64,000 nucleotides of DNA from Janthinobacterium tructae (lineage in GTDB: Bacteria > Pseudomonadota > Gammaproteobacteria > Burkholderiales > Burkholderiaceae_D): positions 4,898,001 to 4,962,000 of the forward strand of contig NZ_CP041185.1 of the NCBI RefSeq assembly GCF_006517255.1, given 5' to 3'. Positions 10,782 through 19,675 of this stretch are shown here, piece after piece (the first letter of the stretch is position 1; each line of letters begins with the position of its first letter). Made by a program: the position numbers and the translations under genes. A model generated the notes under the pieces. That model saw only the letters and a list, made by a program, of their open reading frames with translations. It made no database searches and was not told the DNA's origin.

Positions 10782-12920
10782 TTAAAACGAGTATTGCGCG
10801 CTAGCGCCTAACAACCAATTGCGTCCCGGCGCCGCTTCATAGTAGCGCTTGTTGCTGTCGCCGACGATGACGGAGCCCACGTAGGTCTTGTCGAAAAGAT
10901 TGTTCAGGCGGGCAAACTCCTTGAAGCGCCAATTCCCCACGTTTTGCTTGGCATTGACCCTGGCATTGAACACCGTGTAGCCGGGCGCCGGTTTTTCGAT
11001 ATTGCTGTCTTCCGCGTACACCTGATTGCTGGCCACGCTTTCCAGCGCCGCGCCGAAGCGGTCGAGCGTGTCTTTCCAGGCCAGTTCCGCAAACAGGTTG
11101 GCGCTGGGCGCGCCCGGCAAGCGGCTGCCTTCGCGCACATTGCCAAAGGCCTGGTCATATACGGCGTGCAGGCTGGTCAGCGCCACTTTTGTCGTGAAAC
11201 CATACGGCAGGCTGGAGTCCAGGGACACTTCCATGCCCTGGCGCAAGGTCTTGCCCGCATTGCGGTAGCTGGTGCGCCCTCCGCTGGAACTGTCGACCAC
11301 CAGCTCGTCGTTGGTCTTGATCTGGAACACAGCCGCGTTCACATGCGTGTTGTTGCCGATCCTGGCCTTGACACCCGCCTCCAGGTTGGTGCTGGTGGCC
11401 GGTTTCAGCTGGTAATTGAAGCCGCCGCCCGTGCCCGAGTAAAACAGTTCGTTCAAGGTGGGTGCTTCGAAGCCGCGCGCGGCGCTGGCGTACACGTTGA
11501 CGTTCGGCGTCAGTTTATACAGCAGGCCCAGCACCGGAGTCGTGTGGCTGAATTCCAGGCTGCCGCTGTCGTTGCCATTGCTGAGGAAATGGTCGTTAAC
11601 TTCCACTTTCATCTTGCTGTAGCGCACACCAGCGCTGAGCAGCCATGGCCCGCTTTGCCATTCCATCTGGAGATACGGATCGAGGCTGGAGACGACATCC
11701 TGCTCGTCGCGGCGCAGCTTGCCTTTTACGCCAAAGCTATTGCCAATGTAATTCTCATAGCCGGTGCGGTCATCGCTGGAGCGGCCGTAATCGATGCCGA
11801 TGGTGGTGCTCAGCTTGCCGTCAGCCAATTGATTTACGTGCAGCCAGTTGGTATCGATGCCATAGAACTGGCGCTGGAAGTCGACCACACCGCCCGAATG
11901 GCTGGCCGGTGCCTGGAAGCCTTTGGTGAAAGCCTGGTACTGGATGACATCGCGGTTGCCGCCATACACCATCACATGCAGGCGGTCGTCGCCAAACGCT
12001 TGTTCATAGGTGGCGCCGATCTGCTGGTGGTCGATACTCTTGCGCGTGTTGTAGCGCTCGGCCAGGGTGCGTTTCGGGCTCTGTGTATCCGTCGTATCGA
12101 TTTCGCCGGCGCGCGGGTCGCGGGCAAACGTGGCCCAGGTGGCGCCCAGCGGATCTTGCGTGTTGCCCTGGTGCAGGCTGTTGGCGACGATGGTCAGCTT
12201 GCTGTCCGCATTGGGCTTGACGGTGATCTTGCCGAACGCCTGTTCGCGCGTGGCGGCGCTGTGGTCGCGGAAGCCATCCGTGCGGAAGCGCGAACCGTCG
12301 AGCACGTAGCCGATGCCGCCTGCCTGGCCTTGCGCCGTCAGGTCCACCTTGCTGGTGCCGAAACTGCCGCCCGTTACATTTAGTTCGACGGACGGGGGAT
12401 TCTGCCCATCCTTGGAAAACAGCTGGATCACGCCGCCAGAATGGTTGCCATAGATGGCAGAAAACGGTCCGCGCAGCACTTCGATGCGCTCGGCCGTATC
12501 GAGGTTGAAGGTAGCGGCCTGGCCCTGGCCATCGGGCATGCTGGCAGGAATGCCATCGCTGATCAGTTTGACGCCGCGCACGCCGAAGGCCGAGCGGGCG
12601 CCAAAGCCGCGCGACGAGATCTGCAAGTCTTGCGCGTAGTTCTGGCGGTTCTGCACAACCAGGCCCGGCACTGCGGCCAGCGCTTCCGATGCATTGACGC
12701 GGATTTGGCCATCCTGAATGCGGGCGCTGTCGACCACGTCGAGCGAGGCCGGCACTTCCTGGCTGGGGTGGGCGATGCGGCTGCCGCTGATGACCACCGT
12801 ATCCATGAGTTGCCCGTTGGCCAGGTCAGCTGCCTCGGCGGCGAAAACGTGGGGGGCGAGGGTGGCGCTGCCGGCGACAAACAGGCTGGCAATGGTGTTC
12901 AAGCGGAAACGATGCTGCAT
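10782..12920 (-). CDS. pqqU: TonB-dependent outer-membrane receptor, PqqU/YncD-like (candidate PQQ importer)
   Basis: 712 residues, with a signal peptide of about 28 residues, a TonB-box-like segment MDTVVISGSR, a plug domain and a 22-strand-type barrel ending in Phe. From memory it is strikingly close to E. coli YncD, now PqqU, which imports the cofactor PQQ. Shared short segments include VPGL.VQNRQNYAQDLQ, GFG.R, DGIPA.MPDGQGQ, EVLRGPFSA.YGN, VVDSSSGGRT.Y.NAGKT, and FDK.YVGSVIV near the end. It lies in the middle of genes for PQQ-dependent alcohol oxidation, and a minus-strand sigma-54 promoter precedes it. A lanthanide-chelate receptor is the main alternative. The TonB-receptor class is certain; the PQQ ligand is an inference from similarity plus context. 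Confidence 0.82.
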   Translation of the reverse strand: MQHRFRLNTIASLFVAGSATLAPHVFAAEAADLANGQLMDTVVISGSRIAHPSQEVPASLDVVDSARIQDGQIRVNASEALAAVPGLVVQNRQNYAQDLQISSRGFGARSAFGVRGVKLISDGIPASMPDGQGQAATFNLDTAERIEVLRGPFSAIYGNHSGGVIQLFSKDGQNPPSVELNVTGGSFGTSKVDLTAQGQAGGIGYVLDGSRFRTDGFRDHSAATREQAFGKITVKPNADSKLTIVANSLHQGNTQDPLGATWATFARDPRAGEIDTTDTQSPKRTLAERYNTRKSIDHQQIGATYEQAFGDDRLHVMVYGGNRDVIQYQAFTKGFQAPASHSGGVVDFQRQFYGIDTNWLHVNQLADGKLSTTIGIDYGRSSDDRTGYENYIGNSFGVKGKLRRDEQDVVSSLDPYLQMEWQSGPWLLSAGVRYSKMKVEVNDHFLSNGNDSGSLEFSHTTPVLGLLYKLTPNVNVYASAARGFEAPTLNELFYSGTGGGFNYQLKPATSTNLEAGVKARIGNNTHVNAAVFQIKTNDELVVDSSSGGRTSYRNAGKTLRQGMEVSLDSSLPYGFTTKVALTSLHAVYDQAFGNVREGSRLPGAPSANLFAELAWKDTLDRFGAALESVASNQVYAEDSNIEKPAPGYTVFNARVNAKQNVGNWRFKEFARLNNLFDKTYVGSVIVGDSNKRYYEAAPGRNWLLGASAQYSF

Positions 12921-12990
12921 GCGGGTTCTCCAATGTGAATAAAAGCCTGCTTGAGCGCGTGAGCGGCGCAGGTCTGCATAGTTGTATCAA

Positions 12991-13005
12991 GCAATATGCC
13001 TGCCA
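12991..13005 (-). promoter_or_regulatory. sigma-54-like promoter for the TonB receptor
   Basis: On the minus strand TGGCAGGCATATTGC reads as a -24/-12 element with GG-N10-GC spacing and one departure from consensus (G for C/T after GGCA). It lies 71 bp upstream of the receptor ATG. It is back-to-back with the plus-strand sigma-54 promoter at 13043. Confidence 0.65.
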
Positions 13006-13042
13006 TGTCTCCATTGGTGGGCTGAAATTATACGCGCGTCAG

Positions 13043-13058
13043 TGGCACGGCGTTTGCA
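13043..13058 (+). promoter_or_regulatory. sigma-54 promoter for the beta-propeller gene
   Basis: TGGCACGGCGTTTGCA is a full match to GGCACG-N4-TTGCA. It lies 66 bp upstream of the ATG at 13124 and only 37 bp from the divergent element at 13005, so one activator complex could serve both. Confidence 0.88.
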
Positions 13059-13123
13059 TGCAGCAATGTTCAGAGGCGCCGATGCCGCGCGCTTTTCCTG
13101 TGTTTTCCATTGAAAAGGTGATT

Positions 13124-14080
13124 ATGCCCAACTTCTTCTCACGCTTGCGACAGGTCTGCTGGCTGCTGCCTGCGCTTGCCAGCAGCGCCCTCCAGGCCGC
13201 TCCTTTTGCCTATGTCCCCAATGAAAAATCGGGCACCTTGAGCGTGATCGACACGGCGACCGACCAGGTGGTGCACCAGATCGCGGCAGGCAAGCGGCCG
13301 CGCGGCATCGCCGCCGACCCGACCGGGCGGCAATTGTTTGTCACCGATGCCGCCAGCAGCGCCTTGTTGCTGATCGATAACGCGAGCGGCACGCCCGTGC
13401 GCACGGTGGCGCTGGGCAAGTCGCCCGAAGGCGTCAGCGCTTCGCAGGACGGTCGTTACGTGGCCGTGGCCGTCGAGGAAAACAACAGCGTGAGCTTGCT
13501 CGATGGTCAGACGGGCGTCTTGCTCGCCGATATCAAGGTGCAGGGACGCAATCCGGAACATGCCGTGTTTAGCCCGGACGGGCGCTGGCTGCTGGTCAGT
13601 GCGGAAGAGGCCGAGCAAGTCGATGTCATTGATGTGACGCAACGCCGCCAGGTGGCGTCCATCGCCGTGGGCTTGCGTCCGCGCGGCATTGGATTCAGTC
13701 CGGACTCGGGCCACGCCTATGTGGCGTGCGAACTGGTCAACGCCGTGTATGTGATCGACATGGCTGCGCGCAAGGCCGTCGCCACCATTCCAGCGGGCAA
13801 GAATGCCAACGGCATCGCCGTCCATCCCAGCGGCAAGCAGGTGTATGTCTCGAACGGCACGGACGGCACGGTGATGGTGATCGATACGGCCAGCAACAAG
13901 GTGACGGCCACCATTCCCGTCGGCAAACGTCCGTGGAATATGGCCATCACGCCCGATGGCAGCAAGCTGTACGTGGCCAATGGCCGCTCGAACAGCGTGT
14001 CCGTCATCGATACTGCCAGCGCGCGCAAAGTGGCCGATATTGCCGTGGGCGAATTGCCATGGGGCGTGGTGATACGGTAG
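13124..14080 (+). CDS. YVTN beta-propeller protein associated with PQQ-dependent catabolism
   Basis: 318 residues. A signal peptide (about 1-24, LQA|APF) is followed by seven or so repeats of the type YV.N..SGTVSVIDTA...V...I.VGK.P.GIA..PDG, forming a periplasmic beta-propeller. Such proteins are a recognised family in quinoprotein alcohol-oxidation loci, but their function is not established. The frame is open from 12935. The ATG at 13124 is chosen for its signal peptide and the AAAAGGTG just before it. It has its own sigma-54 promoter and is divergent from the TonB receptor. Confidence 0.88.
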   Translation: MPNFFSRLRQVCWLLPALASSALQAAPFAYVPNEKSGTLSVIDTATDQVVHQIAAGKRPRGIAADPTGRQLFVTDAASSALLLIDNASGTPVRTVALGKSPEGVSASQDGRYVAVAVEENNSVSLLDGQTGVLLADIKVQGRNPEHAVFSPDGRWLLVSAEEAEQVDVIDVTQRRQVASIAVGLRPRGIGFSPDSGHAYVACELVNAVYVIDMAARKAVATIPAGKNANGIAVHPSGKQVYVSNGTDGTVMVIDTASNKVTATIPVGKRPWNMAITPDGSKLYVANGRSNSVSVIDTASARKVADIAVGELPWGVVIR

Positions 14081-14095
14081 TGGTACAGGCGCAGG

Positions 14096-14182
14096 TGTTC
14101 CAGTCTGGTACACCTGTTCCATTGTGCAGCGGCGCAGGGAGCGCGATGCGGGGTGGTGGCGAGGCTGGCACGGATTGGAACA
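14096..14182. promoter_or_regulatory. candidate activator-binding region upstream of the aldehyde dehydrogenase operon
   Basis: TGTTCCAGTCTGGTACA at 14096-14112 is a palindrome of the form TGT-N-CCAG-N-CTGG-N-ACA. A second TGTTCCA lies at 14115-14121 and an inverted TGGAACA at 14176-14182. GAACAGG...CCTGTTC is also present just downstream. The cluster lies about 150-230 bp upstream of the sigma-54 promoter at 14326, the usual distance for enhancer sites. The nearby AcoR-like protein is the obvious candidate to bind. The rest of the 348-bp gap holds no gene. Confidence 0.5.
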
Positions 14183-14325
14183 GGGGCCGCGCCGCCTGTT
14201 CAAAACGCCAACACAGCCACGCCCACGGCTCAAGCCCGGGGCATGCGCTGAAAAGCGCGCCGGTATTGACGCCACGCCCTTGTAACAGGGGGAAAAGCGG
14301 CTAAGTTTGTAGTGGGATGGTGAGC

Positions 14326-14340
14326 TGGCACGGCATTTGC
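14326..14340 (+). promoter_or_regulatory. sigma-54 promoter for the aldehyde dehydrogenase operon
   Basis: TGGCACGGCATTTGC is a full match to GGCACG-N4-TTGC. It lies 88 bp upstream of the ATG at 14429 and probably drives the aldehyde dehydrogenase, DUF779 and alcohol dehydrogenase genes together. Confidence 0.88.
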
Positions 14341-14428
14341 GGAAGACTCCGTGTACTCACCCCATCTGTACCAGGACGTTTGATTTTAATTAAGTAATTC
14401 CATTCTAATTAACCCGATAGAGGACGAC

Positions 14429-15949
<1,521 letters not shown>

Positions 15950-16003
15950 ACCGGCAACAGGCGCCGCGCCCTTAGCCGGGGGCGGCGCGCAGAAAGGGAT
16001 GCC

Positions 16004-16393
16004 ATGAGTGCAGCAATTGCCCGGGTGGTCGCCACCGATGCGGCGCTGGAAATGATGGACAAGTTACGCCAGCGTCACGGCCCGCTGATGTTTTTCCAGT
16101 CGGGCGGCTGCTGCGACGGGAGTGCGCCCATGTGTTATGCGCTGGGCGAGTTCGATGTCAGCGATACCGATATCTATCTCGGCAACTTGAATGGCACACC
16201 GTTTTACATGGGACTCGAGCAATTCGAGTACTGGGAGCATACCCAGTTGATTATCGATGTGGTCGATGGCAATGGCGGCATGTTTTCACTCGACAACGGC
16301 ACTGGCAAGCGCTTCCTGACGCGCTCGCGCCTGTTCACCGATGAAGAGTGCGCGCTATTGCATGCCCAGCCGCATGAGCACCGCAAGACCTGA
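16004..16393 (+). CDS. DUF779 family protein, aldehyde-dehydrogenase companion
   Basis: 129 residues. It has a central [11 protein letters not shown] segment rich in Cys that could bind metal, and [23 protein letters not shown] downstream in pieces typical of DUF779. Genes of this family commonly sit beside AcoD/ExaC-type aldehyde dehydrogenases, but no biochemical function is known to me. It starts 54 nt after exaC and is followed by the alcohol dehydrogenase gene, so it belongs to the same operon. Confidence 0.85.
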   Translation: MSAAIARVVATDAALEMMDKLRQRHGPLMFFQSGGCCDGSAPMCYALGEFDVSDTDIYLGNLNGTPFYMGLEQFEYWEHTQLIIDVVDGNGGMFSLDNGTGKRFLTRSRLFTDEECALLHAQPHEHRKT

Positions 16394-16427
16394 TACACAC
16401 ATACTAATAAAACAGAGGGAGATGATT

Positions 16428-18179
16428 GTGCAGAAAAAAATCATGGGGATCGTCGTCGGTTTGAGTGTCGCCTCGTTGGTCCAGGCGGCCGACGTGGGCA
16501 ATGTCACCAATGCCATGCTCGACAACACGGCGAAGAATCCGGCCAGCGTCCTGTCGTTTGGCATGGGCACGCAGGGGCAGCGCTATTCGCCGTTGACGCA
16601 GATCAATGACAAGACCGTGGCCAAGCTGGTGCCGGCCTGGTCGTTCTCGTTTGGCGGCGAAAAACAGCGGGGCCAGGAATCGCAGCCGCTGATTCATAAC
16701 GGCAAGATGTTCGTCACGGCATCGTATTCGCGCATCTTTGCCGTCGACTTGAAAACGGGCGCCAAGCTGTGGAAATATGAGCATCGCTTGCCGGACGGCA
16801 TCATGCCCTGCTGCGACGTGGTCAACCGCGGTGCCGCCCTGTATGGCAACCTGGTGATTTTCGGCACGCTCGACGCCTACCTGGTGGCGCTGGACCAGAA
16901 CACGGGCAAGATCGTCTGGAAGGAAAAGGTCGACGACTATGCGGCAGGGTACTCGATGACGGCCGCGCCGCTGATCGCCGAAGGCTTGCTGCTGACGGGC
17001 GTGTCGGGCGGGGAATTCGGTATCGTGGGGCGGGTCGAGGCGCGCAACCCCATGACGGGTGACCTCGTGTGGAGCCGTCCTACGGTCGAGGGCCATATGG
17101 GCCACCGCTACGACAAGGATGGCAAGGCGAGCGATAACGGCGTATCTGGCACGGTCAACAAAACCTGGCCGGGCGACCTGTGGAAAACGGGCGGCGCGTC
17201 CACCTGGATGGGCGGCACCTACGATCCGCAAACCAAGCTGGCCTATTTCGGCACCGGCAACCCGGCGCCATGGAACAGCCATTTGCGTCCCGGCGACAAC
17301 CTGTATTCCTCATCCACCGTGGCGCTGGACGTCAAGACGGGCCAGATCAAATGGGCGTATCAAAACACGCCCAACGATGCCTGGGATTTCGATGGCGCCA
17401 ACGAGTTCGTCACCTTCGACATGGATGGCAAGCGCTACGGCGGCAAGGCCGACCGCAACGGTTTCTTCTATGTCATCGATGCTACCAACGGCAAGCTGCA
17501 GAACGCCTTTCCGTTTGTGAAGAAAATCACCTGGGCCAGCAGCATCGACCTGAAAACGGGACGGCCGAACTACATCGCCGCCGGCCGCCCAGGCGATCCG
17601 ACCAAGGGAGAAGAAGGCAAGAAAGGCACGACCGTGTTTGCCGCGCCTGCTTTCCTCGGTGCAAAAAACCAGATGCCGATGGCGTACTCGCCGCAAACCA
17701 AGCTGTTCTATGTGCCGGCGAACGAATGGGGCATGGATATCTGGAACGAGCCGATCAGCTACAAGAAGGGTGGCGCCTTCCTCGGTGCAGGCTTCACCAT
17801 CAAGCCCTTGTTTGACGACTACATCGGCGCCATGCGCGCCATCGATCCGAAGACGGGCAAGATCGTCTGGGAAATCAAGAACAACGCGCCGCTGTGGGGC
17901 GGCGTGATGAGCACTGCCGGCAATCTGGTGTTCTACGGCACGCCGGAAGGCTTCCTGAAAGCCGTCGACGCGAAGACGGGCAAGGAACTGTGGAAATTCC
18001 AGACGGGTTCCGGCGTCGTGGCGCCGCCCGTCACCTGGCAGGATGGCGATACGCAATATGTAGCCGTCGTATCTGGCTGGGGTGGCGCGGTGCCGCTGTG
18101 GGGTGGCGAAGTGGCCAAGAAGGTCAACTTCCTGGAGCAGGGCGGCTCCGTGTGGGTCTTCAAACTGGCATCGAAGTAA
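16428..18179 (+). CDS. pedH: PQQ-dependent alcohol dehydrogenase with lanthanide-type active site (PedH/XoxF-like)
   Basis: 583 residues from a GTG start. It has a Sec signal peptide (to about QAA) and an eight-bladed quinoprotein propeller. The adjacent-Cys disulphide motif MPCCDVV (Cys128-Cys129) is present. The catalytic region reads NDAWDFDG, with catalytic Asp320 and a second acidic residue Asp322. In XoxF and PedH this extra Asp coordinates a lanthanide; calcium enzymes have Ala or Ser there. An in-frame ATG at 16422 is only one base from the AGAGGGA binding site, so GTG 16428 is preferred. It oxidises primary alcohols in the periplasm, passing electrons to PedF. The lanthanide requirement is inferred from the residue. 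No calcium paralogue is in the window. Confidence 0.9.
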   Translation: MQKKIMGIVVGLSVASLVQAADVGNVTNAMLDNTAKNPASVLSFGMGTQGQRYSPLTQINDKTVAKLVPAWSFSFGGEKQRGQESQPLIHNGKMFVTASYSRIFAVDLKTGAKLWKYEHRLPDGIMPCCDVVNRGAALYGNLVIFGTLDAYLVALDQNTGKIVWKEKVDDYAAGYSMTAAPLIAEGLLLTGVSGGEFGIVGRVEARNPMTGDLVWSRPTVEGHMGHRYDKDGKASDNGVSGTVNKTWPGDLWKTGGASTWMGGTYDPQTKLAYFGTGNPAPWNSHLRPGDNLYSSSTVALDVKTGQIKWAYQNTPNDAWDFDGANEFVTFDMDGKRYGGKADRNGFFYVIDATNGKLQNAFPFVKKITWASSIDLKTGRPNYIAAGRPGDPTKGEEGKKGTTVFAAPAFLGAKNQMPMAYSPQTKLFYVPANEWGMDIWNEPISYKKGGAFLGAGFTIKPLFDDYIGAMRAIDPKTGKIVWEIKNNAPLWGGVMSTAGNLVFYGTPEGFLKAVDAKTGKELWKFQTGSGVVAPPVTWQDGDTQYVAVVSGWGGAVPLWGGEVAKKVNFLEQGGSVWVFKLASK

Positions 18180-18242
18180 CGGGGTGAAACGCCCGGGCCA
18201 CTCGGACGGGTGTCTCCCTGTTCGCCGGGCGCTTTCTTTTTG

Positions 18243-18268
18243 CTGACGGCCCAGGCCGTCAGTTTTTT
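18243..18268 (+). terminator. terminator after the alcohol dehydrogenase
   Basis: CTGACGGC/GCCGTCAG stem with a CCAG-type loop and TTTTTT. A second stem, CGCCCGG...CCGGGCG, ending in CTTTCTTTTT lies just upstream at about 18188-18240. Confidence 0.85.
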
Positions 18269-18387
18269 GTTTACCTGTACGCCCGCTATGCATACTTGCG
18301 GTCAAAAAATGAACACTATCTGTGGCAATTGATCCGCTGCTGCACACGTTAACGACGCTTTTTCTCTTTCTCCCTCTGAGCAGTGCT

Positions 18388-18402
18388 GGGCACGCTTATT
18401 GC
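18388..18402 (+). promoter_or_regulatory. sigma-54 promoter for the porin-NosR-ApbE unit
   Basis: GGGCACGCTTATTGC contains GGCACG-N4-TTGC in exact spacing. It lies 64 bp upstream of the porin ATG at 18467 and downstream of the alcohol dehydrogenase terminator, which supports a separate transcription unit. Confidence 0.78.
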
Positions 18403-18466
18403 CAAAGCTTGAGGTACATCAATCACTGGTGTGCACACTAAAAACAGAGAAGAAAGAGGAGACGCA

Positions 18467-19627
18467 ATGAACACATTGAGCAAGCTGGGGAGCCTGGGTG
18501 TCATGACAATCGCAGCGATGGGGCAGGCACAAGCCGTCGATATCAAGGCGGGCGACTGGACCGTGTCGGTGGGCGGCATCGTCAACGCCTATTACACGCA
18601 AGTGTCGTGTTCGGGCGATGCGGTGGGTGGGCTGGCGCTGGGCGGCCAGGCGCTCGGTTGCGGTGGCGAGAAGGACCGCACCACGATCGGCAACGGCTTG
18701 CTGCCGAATGGCTTGATCACCTCGGCAAGCTCGCGCCTGGGCGAGTACGACGTGAAAGCCTTGATCGGCATCTACAACTCGACGGCCACCGACAGCGCCA
18801 TCAGCCAGAACAGCGTGGTCGATGTGCGCCAGGCCTTCTTCACGTTCGGCAATGCGGAAATGGGCACCTTCAAGCTGGGCCGCGACTACGGCATCTTCGG
18901 CGCGAATGCGATCCTGTCCGACATGACCTTGTTGGGTTCGGGCGCACCCGTGCAGGCAACGCAGCGGGGCCGCGTGACCCTGGGCCATATCGGCGCCGGC
19001 TACACCTATCTGGGCAACTATGGCCAGATCATGTACAGCTCGCCGAAGTCCGGCGGCTTTGGCGTCGATGTGGCGCTGGTCAGCCCCGTTTCCGATACGC
19101 CCATCGTGGCAGGCTCGACCTATTCCTCGAAGTCGAGTCCGCAAGTGCAGGCGCAAGTGACGTATGCGCAGGAAGGCTTGAAAGCCTGGCTGGGCGTGAA
19201 GTCGCAAAAATTCACCTCGAAAACGCCAGGTGTCGATGACCTGACCATGCGCGGCGTGGAAGTGGGCGGCTCGTACCAGATGGGCCCGGCCGGCGTGCTG
19301 GTCAACTTCCAGGGCGGCAAAGGATTGGGGATACTCTCCGATGCGGATCAGGGCGATACCAAGTCGAAGAACTGGCTGCTGCAAGGCACGTATAAAACGA
19401 CGGACAAGCTGAAGCTGGGCTTGTCCTACGGCATCAGCAAGAACGACGACAATACGGCCGGCACGGGCGGCTTGAAGTCGAACGCCAACCTGACGCTGGG
19501 CGCGTATTACTCGCTCAACAGCGCGATCACCCTGGTGGGCGAACTGGGCCAGACGCGCTCGAAAGGCTTTACGGGCGGCGAAGCGAAGATGAATGGCGTG
19601 TCGCTGGGCGGCATTATTTTCTTCTAA
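18467..19627 (+). CDS. outer-membrane porin
   Basis: 386 residues. A signal peptide is cleaved near AQA|VDI (23). The mature part is rich in alternating hydrophobic strands and Gly/Ser turns, contains the porin-like element TFKLGRDYGIFG, and ends in a C-terminal aromatic residue (GGIIFF). It resembles Gram-negative general porins of Burkholderiales. Two Cys residues in a loop (VSCSGD, LGCGG) are unusual for a porin and may form a disulphide. The upstream in-frame start at 18431 is rejected because AGAGGAGACGCA precedes the ATG at 18467. It probably lets alcohols or small solutes into the periplasm; the substrate is unknown. Confidence 0.82.
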   Translation: MNTLSKLGSLGVMTIAAMGQAQAVDIKAGDWTVSVGGIVNAYYTQVSCSGDAVGGLALGGQALGCGGEKDRTTIGNGLLPNGLITSASSRLGEYDVKALIGIYNSTATDSAISQNSVVDVRQAFFTFGNAEMGTFKLGRDYGIFGANAILSDMTLLGSGAPVQATQRGRVTLGHIGAGYTYLGNYGQIMYSSPKSGGFGVDVALVSPVSDTPIVAGSTYSSKSSPQVQAQVTYAQEGLKAWLGVKSQKFTSKTPGVDDLTMRGVEVGGSYQMGPAGVLVNFQGGKGLGILSDADQGDTKSKNWLLQGTYKTTDKLKLGLSYGISKNDDNTAGTGGLKSNANLTLGAYYSLNSAITLVGELGQTRSKGFTGGEAKMNGVSLGGIIFF

Positions 19628-19675
19628 CCAATAAATGCGGCGCCTTGCGACAGGGCGCCGCACGGAGTGCAATGC

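Noticed and set aside
10944..12383. 479-codon plus-strand open frame
   Set aside because: Antisense to the TonB receptor, whose plug and barrel motifs are clear.
14171..14186. TGGCACGGATTGGAAC region (14166) as another sigma-54 promoter
   Set aside because: It lacks TTGC at the -12 position; it overlaps the candidate enhancer half-site instead.
18313..18330. second sigma-54-like element before the porin (GGCAATTGATCCGC)
   Set aside because: GG-N10-GC spacing is present, but the -12 part lacks TT before GC and the -24 part is poor; the element at 18388 is much better.
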